Assembly: GCF_030532965.1 (NCBI RefSeq)
Contig: NZ_JAUNKC010000001.1
Span: 186,001-250,000, forward strand
Direction of reading: 5' to 3'
From: Corynebacterium sp.
GTDB lineage: Bacteria; Actinomycetota; Actinomycetes; Mycobacteriales; Mycobacteriaceae
Length of the DNA: 64,000 nucleotides
Positions 26,643 to 34,078 of the stretch are shown one piece after another. The notes under the pieces are model-generated. The model was not told where the DNA came from. It saw only the letters and a list, made by a program, of their open reading frames with translations, and ran no database searches. Made by a program: the position numbers and the translations under genes. The stretch's first letter is position 1, and each line of letters begins with the position of its first letter.

Positions 26643-27389
26643 ATGCGCGGCTATGGTCACCTCACCCGGGCGTTTTTGCTCTCGCAGCTTCGCGAACCGG
26701 TCGGCTTTTTCTTCCTCCTCATCCTGTCCCCCATGTTGTTAATAATCCTGGGCTTGATCTTTGGCAATGACCCGAACCCAGCCTTCGGCAATCGGGGATT
26801 CATCGACAATATGCTGCCTGGGCTAACCATAATGTCAATCCTCATTTTGGGTGTCTCCTCCGCACCGCTCAATCAGGTCATGTTGCGGTCCACCGGCGCC
26901 CTCACCCGGCTGCGTGCCACCCCACTGAAGGCACGTACCTACGTGGCGGCAGATCTCACGGTGAATTTCGCGCTGGGACTCATCGGCGCGATCGTGACCC
27001 TACTCCTGGGAATTGTGGCGTTCGGCGTTGACTGGCCCAAGCACTTCTTCTTGGTACTGTGCGGTTTAGTGCTCGGTTTAATCACGTTCCTAGCCATCGG
27101 CGCTTTCTTGGCGGCGGTTTATCCCAGCGTGGCCGCGGCAACAGGCATCAGCAATGGGCTGCTTATCACGCTCATCATGACGTCCGGGATCATGGTTCCC
27201 ACCGAAGTCATGCCGGACGGATTGTCCACGGTAATGAAGTTCTCACCGGGCTACCACCTGGCCGAAATCATTCGCGCATCATGGTCTGGCACCTCCTGGC
27301 CATGGGTGTCCGTCGTGGTTCTTTTAGGCGTCACGGTCGTCTTCGGCGGCCTGGGAACCGTATTGTTCAAGTGGGAATCAACCAAATAA
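26643..27389 (+). CDS. ABC-2 type transporter permease
   Basis: A 248-aa membrane protein with six helices, ABC-2 family: N-terminal amphipathic start (RGYGHLTRAFLLSQLREP), helix 1 FFFLLILSPMLLIILGLIFG, an extracellular loop, then the pattern SAPLNQVMLRSTGALTRLRATPL typical of the cytoplasmic coupling region, and helices to the C-terminus. It starts 2 nt after the ATPase stop; ATG 26643 is preferred over upstream starts inside the ATPase gene. The pair forms a single-subunit exporter, likely for a drug or lipid. Confidence 0.92.
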   Translation: MRGYGHLTRAFLLSQLREPVGFFFLLILSPMLLIILGLIFGNDPNPAFGNRGFIDNMLPGLTIMSILILGVSSAPLNQVMLRSTGALTRLRATPLKARTYVAADLTVNFALGLIGAIVTLLLGIVAFGVDWPKHFFLVLCGLVLGLITFLAIGAFLAAVYPSVAAATGISNGLLITLIMTSGIMVPTEVMPDGLSTVMKFSPGYHLAEIIRASWSGTSWPWVSVVVLLGVTVVFGGLGTVLFKWESTK

Positions 27390-27461
27390 AAGCCACGAGC
27401 ACCCCAACCGGTGGCGCGCTACTCGGCAGGAGTGGCGGCAAACCTCCAGTACTAACGACAA

Positions 27462-27515
27462 AGATAGCCCGTGTTGTAATGAACTACGGTTTGTTCATTA
27501 CAACACGGGCTATCT
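27462..27515. terminator. Long perfect inverted repeat between convergent genes
   Basis: A perfect 23-bp stem (arms 27462-27484 and 27493-27515) with an 8-nt loop, between the plus-strand permease and the minus-strand purH. It could be a strong bidirectional terminator; it is longer and more exact than the other terminators in the window. Confidence 0.65.
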
Positions 27516-27576
27516 CGTTGTAGACCACCACATCTTAGTTGTTTTGTAGTGGTGTTCGGTTAAGAAGCGTCACATT

Positions 27577-29145
27577 TTAGTGGGCGAAGTGGCGTGCACC
27601 TGTTAAGTACATGGTGACACCGGCAGCTTCGGCGGCGGCGATAACCTCGGCGTCCCTAATGGAGCCGCCGGGTTGAACCACTGCCGTGACACCAGCATCG
27701 GCGAGGATTTGGAACCCATCTGCGAATGGGAAAAAGGCGTCGGAGGCGGCAACCGCACCGACTGCGCGCTCGGCGTCACCGGCAAGGGTGTTGGCGCGTT
27801 CAACGGCCAATTTCGCCGCATCAACGCGGTTTACCTGCCCCATGCCCACGCCAACGGTTGCGCCGTCTTTGGCCAGCAGGATGGCGTTGGATTTCACCGC
27901 ACGCACCGCCCGCCAAGCAAATTCGAGTTCCGCCAATACTTCTGGTGTGGCTGCGGTTCCGGCCGCCAGCGTCCAATTCGCCGGGTTGTCGCCGTCGGCA
28001 TCGATCACGTCGCGTTGTTGCACCAGAAGTCCACCGGAGATTTCGCGGCGTTCCACCGGCTGCTGGCCGGTCGGGGCCTGGGCCTGAAGAATCCGGATGT
28101 TTTTCTTTTGCGTGAGAATGTCCACCGCCTCGGCTTCGTAGCTAGGGGCGATGATGACCTCGGTGAAAATGTCGGTGACCTGCTGCGCCATCTCGGTTGT
28201 CACTTCGCGGTTCGCGGCGATTACCCCGCCAAAGGCCGACACCGGGTCGCAGGCATGAGCGTTGCGGTGTGCCTGCGCGATTGAGGAATCGGAAACGGCG
28301 ATACCGCAGGGGTTCGCGTGCTTGATGATCGCCACGCAGGGGCGGTCGTGGTCCCACGCTGCCCGCCATGCAGCATCGGAATCGGTGTAGTTGTTGTAGC
28401 TCATTTCTTTTCCGTGCAGCTGCTTCGCCCCCGCCAAACCGGTGCCAGTGGAATAAAGAGCAGCTTGTTGGTGCGGGTTCTCGCCGTAGCGCAGCACGTT
28501 GCTACGCTCCAAGGTTTCACCGATCCAAGTTGGGAAGACCTCGGCGTCGTCGGCGATCTGCGCCCCCATCCAGGACGCGACGGCAACATCGTAGCTGGCG
28601 GTGTGGCGGAATGCGTCGACAGCAAGCGCTGTGCGTTCCGCGCGGCTGAAGCCACCGGCAGCGATGGCCGCAGCGACGTCGCCATAGCGGTTCGGATCAA
28701 CGATGACCGCAACCGACGGGTGGTTTTTGGCTGCTGCCCGCACCATAGAGGGGCCGCCAATGTCGATTTGTTCCACGCAAGCGTCGAAATCCGCGCCGGA
28801 TGAAACGGTCTCAGAGAATGGATAGAGGTTCACGACGACCAGCTGGAATGGTTCGATTTCGAGGTTATCTAGTTGTTCCAGGTGATCGTCTTTGCGGGTA
28901 TCGGCAAGGATTCCGGCGTGTACGCGTGGGTGGAGGGTCTTTACCCGCCCCTCTAGGCATTCCGGGAAACCGGTGAGCTTATCCACTGGGGTTACGTTGA
29001 TCCCAAGCGCTTGGATCTTCGCGGCGGTTGAGCCGGTGGATACGATTTCTACGCCTGCGTTATCTAAAGTGCGGGCGAGTTCTTCCAATCCGGTTTTGTC
29101 GTAAACGCTGATAAGTGCGCGTTTGATTTCCTTGCGATCGCTCAT
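27577..29145 (-). CDS. purH: AICAR transformylase / IMP cyclohydrolase
   Basis: Bifunctional enzyme for the last two steps of purine synthesis, 522 aa. The N-terminal IMP cyclohydrolase (about 1-150) shows [14 protein letters not shown] and [10 protein letters not shown]; the AICAR formyltransferase (about 200-522) shows [36 protein letters not shown] and [12 protein letters not shown]. Overlaps the end of purN by 4 bp, so translation is coupled and purN is transcribed first. The long perfect hairpin lies beyond its 3' end. Confidence 0.97.
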   Translation of the reverse strand: MSDRKEIKRALISVYDKTGLEELARTLDNAGVEIVSTGSTAAKIQALGINVTPVDKLTGFPECLEGRVKTLHPRVHAGILADTRKDDHLEQLDNLEIEPFQLVVVNLYPFSETVSSGADFDACVEQIDIGGPSMVRAAAKNHPSVAVIVDPNRYGDVAAAIAAGGFSRAERTALAVDAFRHTASYDVAVASWMGAQIADDAEVFPTWIGETLERSNVLRYGENPHQQAALYSTGTGLAGAKQLHGKEMSYNNYTDSDAAWRAAWDHDRPCVAIIKHANPCGIAVSDSSIAQAHRNAHACDPVSAFGGVIAANREVTTEMAQQVTDIFTEVIIAPSYEAEAVDILTQKKNIRILQAQAPTGQQPVERREISGGLLVQQRDVIDADGDNPANWTLAAGTAATPEVLAELEFAWRAVRAVKSNAILLAKDGATVGVGMGQVNRVDAAKLAVERANTLAGDAERAVGAVAASDAFFPFADGFQILADAGVTAVVQPGGSIRDAEVIAAAEAAGVTMYLTGARHFAH

Positions 29146-29783
29146 AGGCGGAAGTTAACCTCTCCTTGTTGATTCCCTCCGCTGCCATGACCTAAGGTAG
29201 CGGAGTTAAGTACTGTCACGATGAGTTGACGTTCGACCTGTTTGATACGTTCGTGCAGGTCCGCTTCGCTCTCCCCGGGCATAACCTTCACTGGTTCCTG
29301 GGCGATTATCGGCCCGGTATCGACCCCTTCGTCAACGAAATGAACCGTGGAGCCTGTGACTTTGACGCCGTATGCCAATGCATCTCGTACCGCATGCGCC
29401 CCCGGAAACGCAGGTAGCAACGCGGGGTGAGTGTTAATGATGCGCCCGGAGAAAACTGCCAGGAAATCTGGGCCGAGAATTTTCATAAAACCGGCCGATA
29501 CCACCAATTGCGGTTGCAGCTTTTCGACGACACCAGCGAGCCGACGGTTCCACTCCGCCCGGTCCGCACCAGGGGTGAGCGGAACACATTCGGCGGGTAT
29601 TCCGGCAGCTTCGGCACGCCCTAACGCCGGGCACTGACCATCAGCAACCACCCCAACTACCGTGTAACCGGTTCCCTGATTATCGATAATGGACTGCAGC
29701 AAGGTGCCGGAACCAGAAACCAGTACGACAATGGGCAAAAGGTGATTATGGGGTTGGGATGCATGGGTGCGGGTCACGCCCAC
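29142..29783 (-). CDS. purN: Phosphoribosylglycinamide formyltransferase
   Basis: Transfers formyl from 10-formyl-THF to GAR in purine synthesis; 213 aa. Seen: [16 protein letters not shown] (residues about 19-34), [14 protein letters not shown], the catalytic stretch [14 protein letters not shown] with conserved Asn and His, and [15 protein letters not shown]. Start is GTG at 29783; an in-frame GTG at 29777 is also possible, and the first ~15 residues are not conserved. It begins 5 bp after the DUF6350 gene on the same strand and overlaps purH. One CGTCGAAAAGC word lies at 29519. Confidence 0.95.
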   Translation of the reverse strand: MGVTRTHASQPHNHLLPIVVLVSGSGTLLQSIIDNQGTGYTVVGVVADGQCPALGRAEAAGIPAECVPLTPGADRAEWNRRLAGVVEKLQPQLVVSAGFMKILGPDFLAVFSGRIINTHPALLPAFPGAHAVRDALAYGVKVTGSTVHFVDEGVDTGPIIAQEPVKVMPGESEADLHERIKQVERQLIVTVLNSATLGHGSGGNQQGEVNFRL

Positions 29784-29788
29784 TTACT

Positions 29789-31528
29789 TTAGTTCCTATC
29801 CTCTAAACCTTCTACTTCAGGTTCCCCCGACTCCGTTTCATTCCTTATATATATTGCACCTTCAGTAACACTGTTATCTTTAGTCACATTTTCAACATTG
29901 GTCACAGGTTCGTCCGAAGCTTCCTTGTCGCCCTCTTGAGCTTGTTCAAAGGTTCTTAGCTCGACCACATCCGCCAGTTCGCCATCCTCACCCTTGGCAT
30001 TTGTCATAAGGGGGCCGGATTCTACTTCGTCGAAAAGCACATCACGAGGCTTCAAATCTTCCGGCTCGGCCATTTCCTCTTCGAAGTCTGGAGCAGAGAT
30101 TGTCTCAATCTGCGAAGAAACGCCGACCTCCGACATCTCTTCAGCAGCCGTTATCTCATCGACAGCCAACGCCTCGTCAAACTCTGCGTATTCGTCACCC
30201 TCGGGGATATCGTCGGATTCTGATATCCCTTCGGGTTCCACCGAAACGGCGGTGTGCTCTTCCGATTCGGCCGATTGTACAGCCGCTAACAGCGGTTTTT
30301 GAATAATGTAACCGACGGTCGCCATGATGACTCCCACGACGGCGACCCACGCGGCGTAGAGCCCCGTCGACAAGAAAATTTTAGGGCCCGTAACGCCGTA
30401 AACCCCCACGTCGCCGTGGGTCATCACCGTTAACAAAAGCATCCATAACGCCGAGAACGTGATTAACGCCGGCAATTCAGTAAAACGCGGTACCGACTTA
30501 AACACCGCGATAACGACGGCCACCGCAGGCAGCGCCAGCAACCCTGCCCCGAGCGGATGGGGCGCGGCTGGCACCCCTGCCAGAAGCGGCAACGGCGGCA
30601 GCGGAACCAAAGTCACGCCAAACAAACCCACCACGGCATCACCCATAGCAAATTCCGAACCGGCCGTGACAGCTAACGTGACAATCGCGGCGTTGGGCAG
30701 ATACAAAACGGAAAGCAACAGCGCGCCGAACAGCCCCCAACCGTGGTAATTATCCATAATCTGTTGCAAGGTTCCGTGGTGGACACCGATAGAAACCAGA
30801 TAAGCCACGGCAGCCAGAATCAGCCCGATAATAATGATCCAGCCTGCGGAAACAGCTTGGTCCACCACCCATAACGGCACCCCGAGTCGACGAGCGATCG
30901 CCTTCCATAGCCTTCGCCCCATACCGAACGCCATCACTACCGAGTGCACGAGCACGGTCTTCAACAGCGTCGGAAGAAGCGGTGGTACCGCTACATCAAA
31001 GACATAAGAAGCGTCATATAACATCGCAATCGCCGTGAGCGTGAGCAACAGCGGAATACCCACAACACAGCCGCCCAGAACAGCCAGATCAGCGATGCTC
31101 ACCCGGTCTTTGACAACATCATGCACTCGGCGGGAAAGCACGGCGATCAGCACCATACATGGCACCAACGGCATTACCCCGACAACATAACCACCACCAG
31201 CGACCGGCAACCCATTAACAGCCAGCCACGATTGCGCAATAGTTGCAGGCAACGCCGACATCGGCGCCGAAGCCAACAGTAAGCCCACAATAGACAGCGC
31301 AATAATGAGGAGAATCACCACGCCAAGCGGAAACAACACAACCGGAATGTAGCGCCGCAACCGTCGACCCAGCGTCGGGTCGACGATATCAACGCTGGCG
31401 GTGGGATTTTTCCGGCCGGTTTTCCGCAACCCCCCACCGGGTCGCGCGGTCGAACCCGAAGCTTGCCCCGATGGCCCCCGCCGGGGACGTCGACTCATTC
31501 CAATGTTCAGGTTCGACTTTTTACTCAT
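29789..31528 (-). CDS. DUF6350 integral membrane protein
   Basis: A 579-aa protein with a basic start (residues 1-60, many Arg/Gly/Pro), eleven or twelve hydrophobic segments (about 60-440), and a long acidic tail (about 445-579, rich in Glu/Asp, with EEMSEVGVSS, EEEMAEPED). It fits the actinobacterial DUF6350 family that is found beside purN/purH; no function is assigned to that family as far as I know. It is the first gene before purN (5 bp), so it is the likely start of the transcription unit. The charged C-terminus suggests a cytoplasmic interaction region. Confidence 0.8.
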   Translation of the reverse strand: MSKKSNLNIGMSRRPRRGPSGQASGSTARPGGGLRKTGRKNPTASVDIVDPTLGRRLRRYIPVVLFPLGVVILLIIALSIVGLLLASAPMSALPATIAQSWLAVNGLPVAGGGYVVGVMPLVPCMVLIAVLSRRVHDVVKDRVSIADLAVLGGCVVGIPLLLTLTAIAMLYDASYVFDVAVPPLLPTLLKTVLVHSVVMAFGMGRRLWKAIARRLGVPLWVVDQAVSAGWIIIIGLILAAVAYLVSIGVHHGTLQQIMDNYHGWGLFGALLLSVLYLPNAAIVTLAVTAGSEFAMGDAVVGLFGVTLVPLPPLPLLAGVPAAPHPLGAGLLALPAVAVVIAVFKSVPRFTELPALITFSALWMLLLTVMTHGDVGVYGVTGPKIFLSTGLYAAWVAVVGVIMATVGYIIQKPLLAAVQSAESEEHTAVSVEPEGISESDDIPEGDEYAEFDEALAVDEITAAEEMSEVGVSSQIETISAPDFEEEMAEPEDLKPRDVLFDEVESGPLMTNAKGEDGELADVVELRTFEQAQEGDKEASDEPVTNVENVTKDNSVTEGAIYIRNETESGEPEVEGLEDRN

Positions 31529-31846
31529 TCTTTACACTCTAGCGACAGCGCTCCACTCAATTGGGTGTGACGCGGGTACGAATGAGGAAGAATTTAAAGA
31601 AAAAATTACCTTTTTGTAAATTTTTTACATATCAACAAACTGCCATGTAGTAACCTATTTTCATTGAGGCTTAACCATGGGAAACGTTAAGGAGATTCAT
31701 ATAGAGTCTCCAAAACGGCTTGCTTGAGTTGAAAGAACCCGCTAGTGTTACCTCTCGGAAGATAACAAGATGGTTACAAACTGATTCGGAGCGTAACGCG
31801 AACGGATCGTAACCAAGATTGATAAATGTAAGGGAAGTAGGGCTCC
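31529..31846. promoter_or_regulatory. Divergent intergenic region before the M23 gene
   Basis: 318 bp without a gene, AT-rich near the DUF6350 side. The 100 bp next to the M23 gene contain several GTTAC/GTAAC pentamers (31747, 31773, 31793, 31809), the last two in the same direction 16 bp apart. MtrA-type regulators use GTAAC repeats in relatives, so this is a candidate control region. Confidence 0.4.
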
Positions 31847-32560
31847 ATGCAGCAGACGCGACCAAACAATGGTGGCAAGCACCGCAAGCAGACCACCCCA
31901 ATTAAGGGCCGGGTCGCTTTCGTAGCAGCAGCAACCGGTGTTGTTTCTACCGCAGGCGCAACAGGAGCCGCACTGGCTCACACCGCGCAAGCCGAAACCG
32001 TAGGCATTCAACTCGCATCTAACGATCTCCCAGCGATAGGCTCATCAGCACCGCAGATCCTAGCCATCGCCGAGTTTAAGCCGGTAGTTAACCTCCACGA
32101 CCAGCTCAACAAGGCTATCGCCTACTCGCAAGAACTTGCTCAGGCAGACGAAGCGGCACGCACCCCTAAGGTTTCCGTCGCTCGCCCAGCAGAAGGCGTA
32201 TTCACCTCCGGCTTCGGCCCCCGTTGGGGCAGCTTCCACGCTGGCATCGACATCGCCAACGCAGTGGGCACCCCAATCCTCGCCGTTATGGACGGCACCG
32301 TCATCGATTCCGGCCCAGCGTCCGGTTACGGCAACTGGATCCGCATCAAGCACGATGACGGCTCTATGAGCGTGTACGGCCACATGGAGACCCTCGCTGT
32401 TGCCGTTGGCCAGCGGGTCCAGGCAGGCCAGAACATTGCAGGTATGGGCAACCGTGGCTACTCCACCGGTTCGCACCTTCATTTCGAAATTCACCCAACC
32501 GGTAACGGCGCAGTTGACCCCGTTTCCTGGTTCGCAGAACGCGGAATCACGATTTCTTAA
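31847..32560 (+). CDS. Secreted M23 (LytM-type) metallopeptidase
   Basis: A 237-aa exported endopeptidase acting on peptidoglycan cross-bridges. A basic start and hydrophobic segment (residues about 22-48, RVAFVAAATGVVSTAGATGA) end in an Ala-x-Ala site near AHTAQAETV. The C-terminal M23 domain (about 115-237) has the zinc motif FHAGIDIANAVGTPI (His and Asp) and the HLHFEIHP catalytic/zinc histidines. Both zinc-ligand motifs are present, so it is probably active, unlike degenerate LytM factors. It stands alone with its own terminator. The ATG is preceded by AAGGGAAG. Confidence 0.92.
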   Translation: MQQTRPNNGGKHRKQTTPIKGRVAFVAAATGVVSTAGATGAALAHTAQAETVGIQLASNDLPAIGSSAPQILAIAEFKPVVNLHDQLNKAIAYSQELAQADEAARTPKVSVARPAEGVFTSGFGPRWGSFHAGIDIANAVGTPILAVMDGTVIDSGPASGYGNWIRIKHDDGSMSVYGHMETLAVAVGQRVQAGQNIAGMGNRGYSTGSHLHFEIHPTGNGAVDPVSWFAERGITIS

Positions 32561-32574
32561 CGCCCTAAACTTCC

Positions 32575-32612
32575 AAAAACCTCGGCGCCCATTTAGGTGT
32601 CGAGGTTTTTAT
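32575..32612 (+). terminator. Terminator after the M23 gene
   Basis: Stem AAAAACCTCGGCGCC with its near-complement ending in T5 (32575-32589 and 32596-32610), 14 nt after the stop codon. Confidence 0.8.
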
Positions 32613-32747
32613 TTTTGCCGCAGCCCCAACACCAGGGCATTTGCTGCAAAATAGCTAATACCCCCGCGCGAGTTCACCCGGTCCCCACCCCCACCATCCC
32701 GCAATATGAGAAAAACCTTAACTTTTTCCGCGGGCGTTTACAGGGAA

Positions 32748-32790
32748 ATGGTTACCGAGTAATCTTTAGGATAAGTTACCCAGTAACCAT
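32748..32790 (+). promoter_or_regulatory. PadR operator candidate with embedded -10 box
   Basis: Two near-identical boxes, GTTACCGAGTAAT (32751) and GTTACCCAGTAAC (32775), each itself close to a GTTAC-N3-GTAAC palindrome, also form a 15-bp outer inverted repeat (32748-32762 with 32776-32790, 13 of 15 matching). A TAGGAT -10-like hexamer at 32767-32772 lies between them. Two dimers could bind and cover the promoter. Confidence 0.6.
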
Positions 32791-32828
32791 CACCCCATTT
32801 CGCATATCTCCCCAGCTAGGAGCTAGAA

Positions 32829-33389
32829 ATGTCAATAAAATTTGCGTTGCTAGCATTACTATCCAATGAGCCGCGCACCGCCAGCGGGTTGCAACAGGAA
32901 TTTTTGGAGCGCACTGCCGGAACCCAGAAGCTCAATATTGGACAAGTGTCGCAAACCTTAAGCCGCTTAGAACGCGACTTACTCATCCAAACCGCAGGTT
33001 CCATCACCGGACCAAACGGCCATCACGCCGACAGCTATACACTCACCGAAGTCGGCACCCAAGCTTTACAGAATTGGTGGAATGATCCGGTAACCAGGGC
33101 GTTGAGCGACCGCGACGAACTAGTCACAAAAATCATCCTCGCCACCACCAATCCAGAACTCAATTTTCTCGATATTCTCGATACCCAGCGCGCCGCCATC
33201 CTGGGGCAATTACGCACGCTCAACGCTCACAGCCGCACACTCCCCCACACCCGCAACGCTGAACGATTGCATATTGAACGCAGGATCTTTGATCTTGAAG
33301 CGGAAGCACGGTGGCTCGACCGCGTCGAATCACTTGCCGCTGACACAGCCAATCCCGCCAATTCTCATCGTGACGGAGAACAACAATGA
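32829..33389 (+). CDS. PadR-family transcriptional regulator
   Basis: A 186-aa regulator. The N-terminal winged helix (residues about 1-85) starts MSIKFALLALLSNEPRTASG, the PadR pattern, and contains the recognition region IGQVSQTLSRLERDLLI and GHHADSYTLTEVG; the C-terminal ~90 residues are helical (dimerisation). PadR proteins repress neighbouring transporter genes and lose DNA binding on ligand binding. Its stop overlaps the ATPase start by 4 bp, so the three genes form one coupled operon. The palindromes at 32748-32790 lie 39 nt upstream. Confidence 0.9.
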   Translation: MSIKFALLALLSNEPRTASGLQQEFLERTAGTQKLNIGQVSQTLSRLERDLLIQTAGSITGPNGHHADSYTLTEVGTQALQNWWNDPVTRALSDRDELVTKIILATTNPELNFLDILDTQRAAILGQLRTLNAHSRTLPHTRNAERLHIERRIFDLEAEARWLDRVESLAADTANPANSHRDGEQQ

Positions 33390-34078
33390 GCACTTTTCCC
33401 GTTGAATTACAAGATGTCTGCTGTGTATTCGGCACCGAACCACACACGGTTACGGCTCTCGACCACGTATCCATGGCGGTACAACCCGGCGAGCTGGTAG
33501 CGGTCATGGGTCCATCCGGCTCCGGAAAATCCACCCTGCTTAACGTTGCCGGTTTGCTGCAACCACCCACCTCAGGTCGCGTACTCATCGATGGCATTGA
33601 TACATCGACCATGAGTGACGCCAAGACAGCACAGCTACGACGCACCCACATCGGCGTCGTGTTTCAGCGCTTCAATTTGGTCCCGACGCTCACCGTCGGT
33701 GAGAACATCGCGCTCCCGCTTGAACTCGACGGCCACGACGTCGACAAGCTACGAGACGACGTGGAAGAAGCTCTTGCCTCAGTTGGGTTAGCGGGATTAG
33801 CCGACCGCTTCCCCGACGAAATCTCGGGCGGTCAGGCCCAACGCGTCGCTATCGCGCGGGCGCTCATCGGACCGCGTCGGCTTTTGCTTGCCGACGAACC
33901 AACCGGCGCGTTGGACACCGCCACCGGCGACGAAGTCCTGCGCATACTGCGCGATCGCATCGACCAAGGCGCTGCCGGAATCCTTGTTACCCACGAACCC
34001 CGGTTCGCGGGCTGGGCTGACCGCGTCATCCACGTTCGTGACGGAAAAATCACTTCACGGGAGGTGAGTCAACCATGA
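33386..34078 (+). CDS. ABC transporter ATP-binding protein (MacB/LolD type)
   Basis: A 230-aa ATPase of the lipoprotein/antimicrobial peptide (MacB/FtsE-like) class. Walker A VMGPSGSGKSTLLNV, Q-loop FQRFNLVPTLT, signature ISGGQAQRVAIARAL, Walker B LLLADEPTGALDT and the switch His in LVTHEP are all intact. It overlaps both neighbours by 4 bp (PadR upstream, permease downstream). Together with the 968-aa FtsX-like permease it should form a mechanotransmission-type transporter, often involved in antimicrobial-peptide resistance or envelope work; substrate not known. Confidence 0.94.
   Translation: MSTFPVELQDVCCVFGTEPHTVTALDHVSMAVQPGELVAVMGPSGSGKSTLLNVAGLLQPPTSGRVLIDGIDTSTMSDAKTAQLRRTHIGVVFQRFNLVPTLTVGENIALPLELDGHDVDKLRDDVEEALASVGLAGLADRFPDEISGGQAQRVAIARALIGPRRLLLADEPTGALDTATGDEVLRILRDRIDQGAAGILVTHEPRFAGWADRVIHVRDGKITSREVSQP

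Noticed and set aside
31529..31846. A ydaO-type (c-di-AMP) riboswitch before the M23 gene
   Set aside because: Such riboswitches often precede actinobacterial wall-hydrolase genes, but I could not find the conserved core sequences here.
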